From Seonamhaeicola algicola (lineage in GTDB: Bacteria; Bacteroidota; Bacteroidia; Flavobacteriales; Flavobacteriaceae): a DNA stretch of 64,000 nt. The position numbers and the translations under genes were made by a program. The stretch is taken from the NCBI RefSeq assembly GCF_007997385.1, contig NZ_VOSC01000012.1, positions 620,001 through 684,000 of the forward strand, in the 5' to 3' direction. Below the pieces are notes generated by a model, which made no database searches, had not been told where the DNA came from, and saw only the letters and a program-made list of their open reading frames with translations. This document shows, piece by piece, positions 42,850-52,839 of this stretch (the stretch's first letter is position 1; each line of letters starts with the position of its first letter).

Positions 42850-43629
42850 TTAATTATTTTCGATGAAATGCATTATATTCGCTAAACAAGCACTTTCATT
42901 TTCAATAAAACTCATGTGTCCGCCATCTAAAACTACAACATTTACATTAGTGTCTTTAGTTTGAGAAATTAGGTTATTGTAATTCAAAATAGGATCGTTT
43001 TTTCCAATAATCATCATCTTTTTATAAGGCGAAAAATGAAGTAAAACTTCGCGGTCTTCACGTATTTTCATGCCTTCTAAAGCAGCAACAATACCTTGTA
43101 AAGGTGTTTTTTGGCAGTCTTTTATAAGTTGTTTTATTTGAGTTGCAAATTTTTTATGATTTTCTGGTATAAATAAATTTGAAACAGCATGCCTTATAAA
43201 TGTTTTGTGATTTTGTTTAACGGCAATAATACCGCGCGCTCTGTTTTGTTTTTTTTCGGGAGTATCTGCACTTGCTGTAGAGTTAAGTAAACATAAACCT
43301 TTTACATTATCTGGGTTTTTTTCGGCAAAAGCCAAAGCCACATAACCACCCATTGAATGGCCAATAAATGTAGATTTTCTAATTCTTAAATGTTTTAGTA
43401 CGGCTTCAACAGCTTCAGCCATGAGTTCCATGGTGTGAATATAGCCTAAACATTCGGTGTTGCCATGGCCTAATAAATCTATACAAACAACTCTGTTTTT
43501 TTTAGCTAGTTTTGGTACAAATGTGTCCCAAATTTTTGAACTTTCTAAAAACCCATGAAGTAAAACAATGGCGCTACCTTTGCCTGTTTCGGTATAAAAA
43601 ATGTTTATGCCTTTGTGCTTTAAAATCAT
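42850..43629 (-). CDS. Alpha/beta hydrolase
   Basis: A 259-residue cytoplasmic hydrolase of the alpha/beta fold. The oxyanion strand is LLHGFLES (24-31), the nucleophile elbow GHSMGG (Ser92), an Asp in GKNDPILN and the catalytic His in DGGHMSF (His238). The sequence resembles the MenH/BioH-like esterase group but no substrate can be inferred. It is the last but one of a minus-strand run with the ACT-like gene upstream (47 bases). Confidence 0.9.
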   Translation of the reverse strand: MILKHKGINIFYTETGKGSAIVLLHGFLESSKIWDTFVPKLAKKNRVVCIDLLGHGNTECLGYIHTMELMAEAVEAVLKHLRIRKSTFIGHSMGGYVALAFAEKNPDNVKGLCLLNSTASADTPEKKQNRARGIIAVKQNHKTFIRHAVSNLFIPENHKKFATQIKQLIKDCQKTPLQGIVAALEGMKIREDREVLLHFSPYKKMMIIGKNDPILNYNNLISQTKDTNVNVVVLDGGHMSFIENESACLANIMHFIENN

Positions 43630-43676
43630 CTCTCAATAAATTAGCGGCAAAGGTAAAATACATTGTTTTAAATGCC

Positions 43677-44333
43677 TTAAGTTTTTACCCTTTTTATGGC
43701 AGCAAAGGCTTTGTCTACATATTCATCTTCTACCAAAATTGTAAACTCGTTTGTTGTTGAAAGTACTTCGTAAAGTACAATGCCTTCCCAGGCTAATCGT
43801 TTGAAGAAATGATAATATAGTCCGGCAATTTTAGAGTTGTCTTGCGGCAGGTTAATGCTAATAGCAGACAAGCCGCTTTGTACGGCTAAAAATGTTTCAT
43901 TGTTAAGATTGGTTTCAACAAAATCTTTTAAACTACTTGAAATTATAATGTTGCTTTCATGAATACCTCTTGTAAACGTATAAAAAAGCTTGTTTTCTTC
44001 GTTTATACGTTCTAAAATTTTTGAGTGATTATCAATTAGAGTATCAGAGTTTTTTACTGTAAAATCTGTTAAGTTTGAGCGCACCGTTATATCTCCTAAG
44101 TTTTTAATAACACGTTTCATTTTAACCGAATTACTTAATGCTGGTGGCGGACTGTAACGCCTTAAAGCCATCATAATAGCCCCTGGTTTTACATCTTTTT
44201 TAAGCATTTTGCTTATAGGTTCTGTTAATTCTACAGCTAGGGCGCTATAGTTAATTATGTTTCTAGATAAAGCTTCTTCTAAGTAAGGTTGTGTAATTAA
44301 AATATCTTCAACACAGTTTGATACGGTCTTCAT
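43677..44333 (-). CDS. Protein with probable C-terminal ACT domain, divergent from aspartate kinase
   Basis: A 218-residue cytoplasmic protein. The N-terminal part (1-90) is helical and basic, with KPGAIMMALRRYSPPP. The C-terminal stretch (about 150-216) reads like an ACT domain as in aspartate kinases: SGLSAISINLP, GLYYHFFKRLAWEGI, EVLSTTNEFTILVED. The gene is divergent from the aspartate kinase gene with a 143-base shared spacer. A regulatory role, perhaps amino-acid sensing, is inferred from domain and position. I do not know a name for it. Confidence 0.65.
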   Translation of the reverse strand: MKTVSNCVEDILITQPYLEEALSRNIINYSALAVELTEPISKMLKKDVKPGAIMMALRRYSPPPALSNSVKMKRVIKNLGDITVRSNLTDFTVKNSDTLIDNHSKILERINEENKLFYTFTRGIHESNIIISSSLKDFVETNLNNETFLAVQSGLSAISINLPQDNSKIAGLYYHFFKRLAWEGIVLYEVLSTTNEFTILVEDEYVDKAFAAIKRVKT

Positions 44334-44405
44334 GTTAACTATTTAACAATTTGTGTAAAAGTAAACATTTTTTTATAAAAATAAGTTTTTAGTCACTTTG
44401 TATTT

Positions 44406-44413
44406 TAGTTTTG
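44406..44413 (+). promoter_or_regulatory. Candidate -7 element for aspartate kinase
   Basis: TAGTTTTG, an exact TAnnTTTG match, 63 bases before the ATG at 44477. A T-rich stretch (AAGTTTTTAG) lies near the -33 position without an exact TTTG. Confidence 0.35.
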
Positions 44414-44476
44414 TACTTCAAAATAATGAAAATGAAATAAATAGATGTTGCATCTATTACATATAATACTATAAAT

Positions 44477-45799
44477 ATGAAGGTTTTAAAATTTGGTGGT
44501 ACATCGGTAGGTTCAGTTAAAAACATGAATAACGTAAAATCTATAATTACTGATGGTGATAAAAAAATAGTGGTATTATCTGCTATGTCTGGTACTACCA
44601 ATGCGTTAGTAAGTATAGCTAATAAAATAGCTACCTTAAATAAGGTGGATGCTATTACAGAAATTAATAATTTACACGCCAAATATATTGATGTTGTAAA
44701 TGAATTAATTACAGATAATACAATTAAAGCAAATGTTGAAGCTTATGTAGTTGAGCGTTTTGATTTCTTAAAATCATGTGCTGAAAATTCATTTACAAAA
44801 ACTGTTGAAAACGAAATTTTAGCACAAGGTGAATTACTTTCTACCTTTATGTTTACTAAATTTTTACAACAAGAAGGTATTAACGCGCAATTGTTACCGG
44901 CTTTAAGTTTTATGAAAACTAACGCTGTTAAAGAACCAGCTATTGCTGCTATTAAAAAAGATTTACAGCATGTTATAGATAACACACCTGCCGCTGATAT
45001 TTATATTACCCAAGGCTTTATTTGTTTAAATGCTGAAGGAAATGTATCTAACCTACAACGTGGAGGTAGTGATTATACAGCCACTATAATTGGAGCAGTT
45101 ATAAATGCTGAAGAAGTGCAAATTTGGACAGATATTGATGGCATGCATAACAATGATCCTAGGTTTGTTGAAGGCACAAAACCAATATCTAATTTGTCTT
45201 TTGATGAAGCTGCGGAGTTGGCTTATTTTGGTGCTAAAATATTACACCCACAAACGGTATTGCCTGTTAGAGAAGATGGTATTCCGGTGCGATTAAAAAA
45301 TACTATGGATCCTGCTGCTTTTGGTACTTTAATTAGTGGAAACCATGTTGAAAACGGTATTAAAGCTGTGGCGGCAAAAGATAATATTACTGCCATAAGA
45401 ATTAAATCTGGAAGAATGCTTTTAGCACACGGTTTTTTAAGAAAAGTATTTGAAATATTTGAAACTTATGAAACATCAATTGATATGATTACAACATCGG
45501 AAGTTGCGGTGTCTTTAACTATTGATGATGATAGAAACCTTGATAAAATTGTAGCTGAGTTAGAAACGTTTTCATCTATTGAAATTGATAAAAACCAAAG
45601 TATTGTGTGTTTAGTAGGGCATTCAATTGCAGACCACCAAGATACTTTTAAGTTATTTCAAATTTTACAAGATGTAAAAATAAGGATGATTTCTTATGGT
45701 GGTAGCCGAAATAATATTTCGTTGTTAATTGATACTAAAAATAAAGTAGAAACTTTGCAAAAACTAAATGCATATTTATTTGAGTTAGTCGCCATTTAA
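44477..45799 (+). CDS. lysC: Aspartate kinase (monofunctional)
   Basis: Catalyses phosphorylation of aspartate, the entry to lysine, threonine, methionine and diaminopimelate synthesis. The kinase domain starts with KFGGTSVGS (5-13) and includes QRGGSDYTATIIGA and WTDIDGMHNNDPRF. The C-terminal 140 residues form two ACT domains (ITAIRIKSGRM; SIVCLVGHSIADHQ). At 440 residues there is no fused homoserine dehydrogenase. The gene has its own spacer and terminator. The divergent ACT protein may modulate it (inference). Confidence 0.95.
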   Translation: MKVLKFGGTSVGSVKNMNNVKSIITDGDKKIVVLSAMSGTTNALVSIANKIATLNKVDAITEINNLHAKYIDVVNELITDNTIKANVEAYVVERFDFLKSCAENSFTKTVENEILAQGELLSTFMFTKFLQQEGINAQLLPALSFMKTNAVKEPAIAAIKKDLQHVIDNTPAADIYITQGFICLNAEGNVSNLQRGGSDYTATIIGAVINAEEVQIWTDIDGMHNNDPRFVEGTKPISNLSFDEAAELAYFGAKILHPQTVLPVREDGIPVRLKNTMDPAAFGTLISGNHVENGIKAVAAKDNITAIRIKSGRMLLAHGFLRKVFEIFETYETSIDMITTSEVAVSLTIDDDRNLDKIVAELETFSSIEIDKNQSIVCLVGHSIADHQDTFKLFQILQDVKIRMISYGGSRNNISLLIDTKNKVETLQKLNAYLFELVAI

Positions 45800-45836
45800 A
45801 CAACGTAAAATTTTAAACACGGTTTTTGCAACATAG

Positions 45837-45866
45837 AAAGAGGGATTTTTAAAAAATCCCTCTTTT
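45837..45866. terminator. Bidirectional hairpin terminator between lysC and pepP
   Basis: AAAGAGGGATTT and AAATCCCTCTTT form a 12-bp or longer stem with an A/T loop, followed by T runs on both strands (stronger on plus). It separates two convergent genes. Confidence 0.85.
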
Positions 45867-45877
45867 GTTTTTTTCCG

Positions 45878-47167
45878 TTAATTCATTAAGTCTTCAATTT
45901 CATCAACTTCAATGGGTATATTTTTCATAAGGTTTATTGGGGCGCCACTTTTTTGAATTACAACGTCATCTTCAATTCTAATACCAAAACCTTCTGCAGG
46001 AATATAAATTGCAGGCTCCACGGTAAATACCATGTTTTCTTGCATGGGCTCGGTTAAAATACCATAGTCGTGTGTGTCTAATCCCATGTGGTGGCTAGTA
46101 CCGTGCATTAAATATTTTTTGTAGGCAGGCCAGTCAGGATTTTCGTTCTGTACATCGGCTTTGTCTAGCAGCCCTAGGCCTAATAATTCAGAAGTCATAA
46201 TTTTACCAACTTCAATATGGTAGGCTTCCCAAAGCGTTCCTGGAACTAACATTTTTGTAGCTTCATTTTTAACTCTTAAAACGGCATTGTATACTGCTTT
46301 TTGTCTTTCAGAAAACTTACCAGAAACTGGAATAGTTCTGGTCATATCACTAGAGTAATTAGCGTACTCAGCACCAACATCCATTAAAAGTAAATCGCCT
46401 GCTTTACATTGTTTGTTGTTTTCAATGTAGTGCAGTACATTGGCATTGTTGCCACTGGCAACTATTGGTGTGTAAGCAAACCCTTTTGATTTGTTTTTAA
46501 TAAATTCGTGTATGTATTCTGCTTCAATTTCATATTCCCAAACACCAGGTTTTACAAAGTTTAAAATACGTTTAAAACCTTTTTCGGTAATATTACATGC
46601 TTTTTGAATTAAGTCTATTTCAATGGTGTCTTTAACAGAGCGTAAATGTTGTAATATTGGTGCGCTTTTAGCAACATTATGTGCTGGGTATTTTTGCTTT
46701 AGCCATTTAGTGTATCGGTCTTCGCGGGTTTCAACTTCAACATTGGCACGGTAATGTTCATTTGTGTTAATGTATACAGTGTCACATTGCGTCATTAATT
46801 CAAACATAATGCGTTCCATGTCTTGTAACCAATAAACTGTTTTAATACCGCTAACTTCAAAGGCCTTTTCTTTGGTTAGTTTTTCGCCTTCCCAAACAGC
46901 AATATGCTCATTAGTTTCTTTTAGAAATAAAATTTCTCTGTGTTTTTCTTTAGGGCAATCAGGAAAAATTACTAAAATGCTTTCTTCTTGATCAACACCA
47001 CTTAAATAAAAAATATCTCTGTGTTGCTGAAATGGCAGCGTACTGTCTGCACTTATCGGGTATATATCATTAGAATTAAAAACAGCTAAACTATTGGGTT
47101 TCATTTTTGAACCAAAGTTTTTACGGTTTTTTATAAAAAGGCTACTATCTATAGGTGAATATTTCAT
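45878..47167 (-). CDS. pepP: Xaa-Pro aminopeptidase (M24B)
   Basis: Removes N-terminal residues preceding proline. The C-terminal pita-bread domain carries the dinuclear Mn2+ ligands: Asp263 (LLMDVGAEY), Asp274 (SSDMTRT), His359 (GTSHHMG), Glu384 (TVEPAIY) and Glu399 (RIEDDVV). An N-terminal AMP_N domain of about 135 residues precedes it. Length 429 is normal. It is convergent with lysC and divergent from the metalloprotease gene. Confidence 0.94.
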   Translation of the reverse strand: MKYSPIDSSLFIKNRKNFGSKMKPNSLAVFNSNDIYPISADSTLPFQQHRDIFYLSGVDQEESILVIFPDCPKEKHREILFLKETNEHIAVWEGEKLTKEKAFEVSGIKTVYWLQDMERIMFELMTQCDTVYINTNEHYRANVEVETREDRYTKWLKQKYPAHNVAKSAPILQHLRSVKDTIEIDLIQKACNITEKGFKRILNFVKPGVWEYEIEAEYIHEFIKNKSKGFAYTPIVASGNNANVLHYIENNKQCKAGDLLLMDVGAEYANYSSDMTRTIPVSGKFSERQKAVYNAVLRVKNEATKMLVPGTLWEAYHIEVGKIMTSELLGLGLLDKADVQNENPDWPAYKKYLMHGTSHHMGLDTHDYGILTEPMQENMVFTVEPAIYIPAEGFGIRIEDDVVIQKSGAPINLMKNIPIEVDEIEDLMN

Positions 47168-47231
47168 GTTAAGTACATATTAAGTTTTTAATTATGTAAA
47201 AATAAAAAGAAAAAGTAGATTAATTATTGGT

Positions 47232-47239
47232 TATATTTG
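47232..47239 (+). promoter_or_regulatory. Candidate -7 element for the secreted metalloprotease
   Basis: TATATTTG, an exact TAnnTTTG match, 41 bases before the ATG at 47281. No clear -33 box. Confidence 0.4.
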
Positions 47240-47280
47240 TGGCTATTTTAAGTGTTTGATTTTTAATTAATTAAGTTGTT

Positions 47281-49101
47281 ATGAAAGAAATAGGTAAGAA
47301 ACTTCTTTTGGGGATTTTGTTTTTTACACTCGTTATAGGTAAGAAATCAGAGGCGCAAATTCATATGAAAAAAGTCTCTTTAGAAAATCAAGTACAAAAA
47401 AGTGATATGGTAATTGAAGGTAAAGTAGTTAATAAATACGCTACTTGGGATGCAAACTACAGTTTAATATACACCATAAATACAATTGAAGTATTTAAAG
47501 TATTTAAAGGCAATATTGCCAAGTATATTGATGTTGTAACAGTTGGCGGGGTAGTTGGCCTAAATGCTGTAGTAGTTAACCCCAGTTTAAATTTGCAAAC
47601 AGGCGATGTTGGGGTGTTTACTTTAAATTCAAACACTATTAAGTTTTCAAAAAAAGCCAATAACTCAAGGTTTAAGCCATATGCATTAAATCAAGGTTTT
47701 TATAAATACAATTTAATAGATAATGTGGCGGCAAATGCATTAACTAAAAAAAAGGGTATAACAAAAAGTTTATACAGTGAAATTACCAAATATACCAAAA
47801 AGCCCTATAAAGAGGTTACGTATTTTAATGTTGAAACCATAATAGCTAAGAACAAGACTGCTAAAGCTAGTTTGTTAGCACCAAGCAGCTTAGTTTTAAA
47901 TAAAACAGTAGTGAGTGCTGGTAATAAAGATGTTTTAACAATCTCGGGGTCAGATTTTGGAAATACCCAGGGTATAGTGTGGTTTAGTAATGCTAATGAT
48001 GGAGGCGCTACTTTTATCAGGGCTTTAGATTCTCAGGTTTTAAGTTGGAATGATACGCAAATTACTGTTGAAGTGCCATCATTTGCTGGAACAGGAAATA
48101 TGTATGTTGAAGATGCTGTTGGAGATCCTTCGCCCCAAACACCAATTACTGTAAGTTATGCAGAGTATAATGTAGAATATGATATTGATGACCAAACCCA
48201 AAATAATCCACCTGGTTCAAATGGGCCTCAACCATTAATAGCTTATCAGGTACAACATTCTTCTTTTTCTGGAACAGATGATAATGTAACTTGGCATATG
48301 GAAACCGGTTTTAATAATGATGCACAAGTTGCTGGTGCTAAAGCTGCTTTTCAAAGGGCTTTTGATACCTGGATTTGTGATACACAGTTAAACTGGTCTA
48401 TAGGTACACCAACAAACACTGATGTTATTGCCGATGATGGTATAAATATTATACGTTTTGATAATGGTGAGTTAGATGATCCTACATTGGGTATTTGTTA
48501 CACATATTATTCAGGTTGTGTTAATGGTGGTGTTTTAAATTGGTATGTGAGGGGTCATGACATTGAGTTTGATGCAGATGAGCCTTGGCACACAGGTTTA
48601 GATTTGCCAGATTTAGGAGAGTTTGATTTTCAAAGTGTAGCATTGCATGAATTAGGCCATGGACACCAATTAGGCCACGTTAATGATACTAATGATTTAA
48701 TGAATTATGCAATATCTATTTCAGAAGATCAACGTGTTATAGGGCCAACCAATAGTACTGCAGCTAATGTTATACAAGATAGGAGTTTGTCTAGTGTTTG
48801 CGGCAGAGTTGCTTTGGTTAATAATGCTTCATGTCCTTTAAGTACTGAAGAAAACCGGTTGCAAGAAGCAATAACACTGTATCCTAACCCATCAACAGGT
48901 AAGTTTCAAATACACAATGCATCTCATGTAGGCTTAACTAAGGCCGTAATTTATGATTTAAGTGGACGTAAAATATCTACTCATAAATTAAACAATAATC
49001 ACATAATTGAAATTAATATGTTAAACACATCTTCGGGTGTTTATTTTGTTAATATACATTCTGATTTTGCAACAATAACTAAAAAGTTAATAGTAGAATA
49101 A
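47281..49101 (+). CDS. Secreted matrixin-like metalloprotease with TIG domain and type IX sorting domain
   Basis: A 606-residue exported protease. The signal peptide (to about residue 25, EAQ) is followed by a roughly 170-residue beta-rich region, an IPT/TIG-like domain at about 205-300 (VVSAGNKDVLTISGSDFG), then the catalytic domain with HELGHGHQLGH (His456, Glu457, His460, His466) and a Met-turn in DLMNYA (Met474). The metzincin consensus HExxHxxGxxH has Gln instead of Gly at the eighth position. The last 80 residues are a type A type IX sorting domain: LYPNPSTGKFQI, IYDLSGRKI, SSGVYFVNI, KKLIVE. It should therefore be exported across the outer membrane and be attached or released. Confidence 0.88.
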   Translation: MKEIGKKLLLGILFFTLVIGKKSEAQIHMKKVSLENQVQKSDMVIEGKVVNKYATWDANYSLIYTINTIEVFKVFKGNIAKYIDVVTVGGVVGLNAVVVNPSLNLQTGDVGVFTLNSNTIKFSKKANNSRFKPYALNQGFYKYNLIDNVAANALTKKKGITKSLYSEITKYTKKPYKEVTYFNVETIIAKNKTAKASLLAPSSLVLNKTVVSAGNKDVLTISGSDFGNTQGIVWFSNANDGGATFIRALDSQVLSWNDTQITVEVPSFAGTGNMYVEDAVGDPSPQTPITVSYAEYNVEYDIDDQTQNNPPGSNGPQPLIAYQVQHSSFSGTDDNVTWHMETGFNNDAQVAGAKAAFQRAFDTWICDTQLNWSIGTPTNTDVIADDGINIIRFDNGELDDPTLGICYTYYSGCVNGGVLNWYVRGHDIEFDADEPWHTGLDLPDLGEFDFQSVALHELGHGHQLGHVNDTNDLMNYAISISEDQRVIGPTNSTAANVIQDRSLSSVCGRVALVNNASCPLSTEENRLQEAITLYPNPSTGKFQIHNASHVGLTKAVIYDLSGRKISTHKLNNNHIIEINMLNTSSGVYFVNIHSDFATITKKLIVE

Positions 49102-49127
49102 CGAGCATTTTCATTAATAAAAATACT

Positions 49128-49156
49128 AAAAGAGATGCGTTATGTGTCTCTTTTTG
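49128..49156 (+). terminator. Rho-independent terminator after the metalloprotease
   Basis: AAAAGAGATGC (49128-49138) pairs with GTGTCTCTTTT (49144-49154) using two G-U wobbles, 5-base loop, followed by more T. It is 26 bases after the stop. Confidence 0.8.
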
Positions 49157-49237
49157 AGTTTATGATAAATATCATAGTTTAAAAACTAAGTATTATTACT
49201 TAAAATAATTCTAAATTAGAAAATAAGCAAGTTACTT

Positions 49238-49269
49238 ATTGTCTATCAACTATTAGTAATTTACCTTTG
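49238..49269 (+). promoter_or_regulatory. Candidate promoter of sdhCAB
   Basis: TACCTTTG at 49262-49269 matches TAnnTTTG exactly, with ATTG at 49238-49241, 20 bases upstream, as a near -33 box. It ends 26 bases before the sdhC ATG. Confidence 0.55.
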
Positions 49270-49295
49270 TAACATACTACTAAATTATATAAATA

Positions 49296-49955
49296 ATGAG
49301 CGGATTTTTAAAATCTTCGATTGGGAGGAAAGTAGCCATGGCGCTATCTGCATTCTTCTTAATGTTTTTTTTACTTCAACATTTTGCAATAAATATGTTA
49401 TCGGTTTTTAGCCCAGAAACGTTCAATGAAGTATCTTATTTTATGGGAAATAATCCTTTAGTTCAATATGGTTTACAGCCAGTTTTACTTTTTGGTGTTG
49501 TTTTTCATTTTGTTATGGGATTTATTTTAGAATTGAAAAACAAAAAAGCCCAAGGTGTTGCCTATGCAAAAAATAATGGCGCAGCTAACTCATCATGGGT
49601 AAGTAGAAACATGATTTACACTGGTGTGGCAATTCTATTGTTTATGATTTTTCATTTTAATGATTTTTGGGTTCCTGAAATTGTTGAAAAATATGTAGAA
49701 GGAAAAAGTCAAGTTGGAAAAGATTTTCATGCGCATGTAGTACACATGTTTGAAAATCCAATACGCGTTGGTGTGTATGTTTTAGCTTTTGTTTTTTTAG
49801 CGTTGCATTTAATGCATGGGTTTACATCGGCATTTCAGTCTGTTGGCGGAACTGCAGGTCGTAAAAAAACATTACAAAACATTGGTAAAGCATATTCTAT
49901 AATTATTCCTTTAGGGTTTGTAATTATAGCTATATATCACCATTTTAATCACTAA
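49296..49955 (+). CDS. sdhC: Succinate dehydrogenase cytochrome b subunit
   Basis: Membrane anchor of the quinone-linked complex II. Five transmembrane helices are visible in 219 residues, the pattern of single-subunit (type B) anchors that carry two haems b. Likely axial or quinone-site His residues lie in LLQHFAINM, VVFHFVMGF, MIFHFNDFW, HVVHMF and LALHLMHGF. First gene of an operon with sdhA 12 bases later. Confidence 0.93.
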   Translation: MSGFLKSSIGRKVAMALSAFFLMFFLLQHFAINMLSVFSPETFNEVSYFMGNNPLVQYGLQPVLLFGVVFHFVMGFILELKNKKAQGVAYAKNNGAANSSWVSRNMIYTGVAILLFMIFHFNDFWVPEIVEKYVEGKSQVGKDFHAHVVHMFENPIRVGVYVLAFVFLALHLMHGFTSAFQSVGGTAGRKKTLQNIGKAYSIIIPLGFVIIAIYHHFNH

Positions 49956-49967
49956 TAACATACAAAT

Positions 49968-51983
49968 ATGAGTGTTTTAGATTCAAAAGTACCAGAAGGT
50001 CCTCTTAAAGATAAATGGACGTCTTATAAAGATAAAATTAACTTAGTAAATCCTGCTAATAAACGATTAATTGATGTTATTGTTGTTGGTACAGGATTAG
50101 CTGGTGGTTCAGCAGCTGCTACACTTGCAGAGTTGGGCTACAACGTAAAAGCATTTGCTTATCAAGATTCTCCGCGTCGTGCGCATTCAATTGCTGCGCA
50201 AGGAGGTATAAACGCCGCTAAAAACTATCAAGGTGATGGCGATTCAACATACAGATTATTTTATGATACCGTAAAAGGTGGCGATTACCGCTCACGTGAG
50301 GCTAACGTATACCGTTTAGCTGAGGTTTCTGCAAATATTATAGACCAATGTGTGGCCCAAGGCGTGCCTTTTGCTCGTGATTATGGCGGATTATTAGATA
50401 ACCGTTCATTTGGTGGTGTATTAGTATCAAGAACATTTTATGCCAAAGGACAAACGGGCCAGCAATTATTACTAGGTGCATATTCGGCAATGAACCGCCA
50501 AATAGCACGTGGTAAAATTCAAATGTACAACCGTCATGAAATGTTAGATGTTGTAATTGTTGATGGTAAAGCAAGAGGTATTATTGCAAGAAACTTAATA
50601 ACTGGTGAAATTGAACGCCATTCAGCTCATGCTGTTGTGGTTGCATCAGGTGGTTATGGTAACGTATTTTTCTTGTCAACAAATGCTATGGGGTCAAATG
50701 TGTCTGCAGGTTGGAAAATTCATAAAAAAGGTGCGTTTTTCGCAAACCCATGTTACACACAAATTCACCCAACATGTATTCCGCGTTCAGGAGATTATCA
50801 GTCTAAATTAACATTAATGTCTGAGTCTTTACGTAATGATGGTCGTATTTGGGTGCCCAAAAACATGGAAGACGTTATTGCCATTAGAGAAGGACGAAAA
50901 AAACCTACAGATTTATCTGAAGAAGAAAGAGATTATTATTTAGAGCGTCGTTACCCAGCCTTTGGTAATTTAGTACCACGTGATGTTGCTTCGCGTGCAG
51001 CTAAAGAACGTTGCGATGCTGGTTACGGTGTAAATGCTACTGGAGAAGCTGTGTATTTAGATTTTGCTTCGGCAATACAACGCTATGGTAAAGAGCAAGC
51101 CAAAATACATGGTATTGCAAATCCTTCAGAAGCTAAAATATATGAGCTTGGGCAAAAAATTGTTGAAGCTAAGTACGGAAACTTGTTCCAAATGTATGAG
51201 AAAATCGTAGATGAAAATCCATACGAAACACCAATGATGATTTATCCAGCAGTTCACTACACCATGGGAGGTGTTTGGGTAGATTATAACCTAATGACAA
51301 CTGTACCTGGTTTATATTGTATTGGTGAGGCAAACTTCTCTGATCATGGAGCTAACAGGCTAGGGGCTTCAGCACTAATGCAAGGTTTAGCCGATGGGTA
51401 TTTTGTATTGCCTTACACCATTGGAGATTATTTATCTGATGATATTAGAACAGGTAAAATACCAACAGATACACCAGAATTTGATGCTGCTGAAAAAGAA
51501 GTTAAAGATAGAATTGATTTCTTTATAAATAATAAAGGAACAAAATCTGTTGACTATTTCCACAAGAAACTAGGAAAAGTAATGTGGGATAAATGCGGTA
51601 TGTCTAGAAATGAACAAGGCTTAAAAGAAGCTATGGTTGAAATTAAAGCCATCCGTGAAGAATTTTGGAAAGAAGTATCAGTGCCTGGTGGCGCAAATGA
51701 AATGAATCCTGAATTAGAAAAAGCAGGACGCGTTGCAGACTTTTTAGAGTTAGGTGAATTATTTGCTAAAGATGCTTTAACAAGAGAAGAATCTTGTGGT
51801 GGACATTTTAGAGAAGAATCTGCTGAAGAATCAGGACCTCAAAAAGGCGAGGCAAAGCGTAATGATAAAGATTTTGCATTTGTATCTGCTTGGGAATATA
51901 AAGGAGAACCAGCTGATGCGGTACTTCATAAAGAAGAATTAGAATTTAAGGATATTGAATTAAAACAACGTTCATATAAATAA
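49968..51983 (+). CDS. sdhA: Succinate dehydrogenase/fumarate reductase flavoprotein subunit
   Basis: Oxidises succinate to fumarate with covalent FAD. Rossmann motif [10 protein letters not shown] (41-50), FAD-attachment site [11 protein letters not shown] with His73, capping region, and [21 protein letters not shown]. The length of 671 exceeds that of the E. coli SdhA (588) but agrees with type B enzymes of this phylum and Bacillus-like/epsilonproteobacterial FrdA types. Lies 12 bases after sdhC and 7 bases before sdhB. Confidence 0.96.
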   Translation: MSVLDSKVPEGPLKDKWTSYKDKINLVNPANKRLIDVIVVGTGLAGGSAAATLAELGYNVKAFAYQDSPRRAHSIAAQGGINAAKNYQGDGDSTYRLFYDTVKGGDYRSREANVYRLAEVSANIIDQCVAQGVPFARDYGGLLDNRSFGGVLVSRTFYAKGQTGQQLLLGAYSAMNRQIARGKIQMYNRHEMLDVVIVDGKARGIIARNLITGEIERHSAHAVVVASGGYGNVFFLSTNAMGSNVSAGWKIHKKGAFFANPCYTQIHPTCIPRSGDYQSKLTLMSESLRNDGRIWVPKNMEDVIAIREGRKKPTDLSEEERDYYLERRYPAFGNLVPRDVASRAAKERCDAGYGVNATGEAVYLDFASAIQRYGKEQAKIHGIANPSEAKIYELGQKIVEAKYGNLFQMYEKIVDENPYETPMMIYPAVHYTMGGVWVDYNLMTTVPGLYCIGEANFSDHGANRLGASALMQGLADGYFVLPYTIGDYLSDDIRTGKIPTDTPEFDAAEKEVKDRIDFFINNKGTKSVDYFHKKLGKVMWDKCGMSRNEQGLKEAMVEIKAIREEFWKEVSVPGGANEMNPELEKAGRVADFLELGELFAKDALTREESCGGHFREESAEESGPQKGEAKRNDKDFAFVSAWEYKGEPADAVLHKEELEFKDIELKQRSYK

Positions 51984-51990
51984 GAAAGAT

Positions 51991-52746
51991 ATGTCAGGAA
52001 AAGGAATGAATTTAACATTAAAGATTTGGCGTCAAAAAGATGCTAAATCAAAAGGTAAGATGGAAACTTACAAGGTAAATGATATTTCAGAACATATGTC
52101 TTTCCTTGAAATGATGGATGTTTTGAATGAACAATTAATTGCTGAAGGCCAAGAGCCTGTTGCCTTTGATCATGATTGTCGTGAAGGCATTTGCGGTATG
52201 TGCTCAATGTATATAAATGGTGAAGCTCATGGGCCAGATAGGGGCGTAACAACTTGCCAATTACATATGCGTATGTTTAAAGATGGTGACACTATAACCA
52301 TAGAGCCTTTTAGAGCTGCAGCTTTCCCTGTAATTAAAGATTTGGTAGTAGATAGAACTTCATTTGAGCGTATACAACAAGCTGGTGGTTACATTTCAGT
52401 AAATACATCTGGTAATACACAAGATGCCAACGCTATTCCAATTTCAAAACATGCAGCAGACGAGGCTATGGATGCAGCAACATGTATTGGTTGTGGGGCA
52501 TGTGTGGCAACATGTAAAAACTCATCTGCCATGTTATTTGTTGGTGCTAAAGTTTCACAATATGCTTTATTGCCGCAAGGACAAGTTGAAGCTGCAGACC
52601 GTGTTAAAAATATGGTAGCGCAAATGGATTTAGAAGGTTTTGGTAACTGTACAAATACAGGTGCTTGTGAGGTTGAATGCCCTAAAGGAATTTCATTAGA
52701 TAATATTGCAAGAATGAATAGAGAGCTAATTAAGGCGTCTATTTAA
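51991..52746 (+). CDS. sdhB: Succinate dehydrogenase/fumarate reductase iron-sulfur subunit
   Basis: Carries electrons from FAD to the quinone site. The [2Fe-2S] cluster motif is [13 protein letters not shown] (Cys63, Cys68, Cys71) with Cys89; the [4Fe-4S] and [3Fe-4S] motifs are [13 protein letters not shown] and [14 protein letters not shown]. At 251 residues it has the expected length. A terminator closes the operon 24 bases downstream. Confidence 0.96.
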   Translation: MSGKGMNLTLKIWRQKDAKSKGKMETYKVNDISEHMSFLEMMDVLNEQLIAEGQEPVAFDHDCREGICGMCSMYINGEAHGPDRGVTTCQLHMRMFKDGDTITIEPFRAAAFPVIKDLVVDRTSFERIQQAGGYISVNTSGNTQDANAIPISKHAADEAMDAATCIGCGACVATCKNSSAMLFVGAKVSQYALLPQGQVEAADRVKNMVAQMDLEGFGNCTNTGACEVECPKGISLDNIARMNRELIKASI

Positions 52747-52770
52747 GCAAAAAATATAAATTATTTCGAA

Positions 52771-52805
52771 AAAAACCATACCTTGTATTAGGTATGGTTT
52801 TTGTT
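52771..52805 (+). terminator. Rho-independent terminator after sdhCAB
   Basis: A perfect 12-bp stem, AAAAACCATACC (52771-52782) with GGTATGGTTTTT (52791-52802), 8-base loop, followed by T-rich sequence. Confidence 0.9.
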
Positions 52806-52839
52806 TTTAATACAAAACGTTAACTGAAAATTGCTGAAT

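Noticed and set aside
44389-44682. Open frame of 97 codons on the minus strand over the start of lysC
   Set aside because: Antisense to the first 70 codons of a clearly coding kinase gene; the composition is that of a complement frame.
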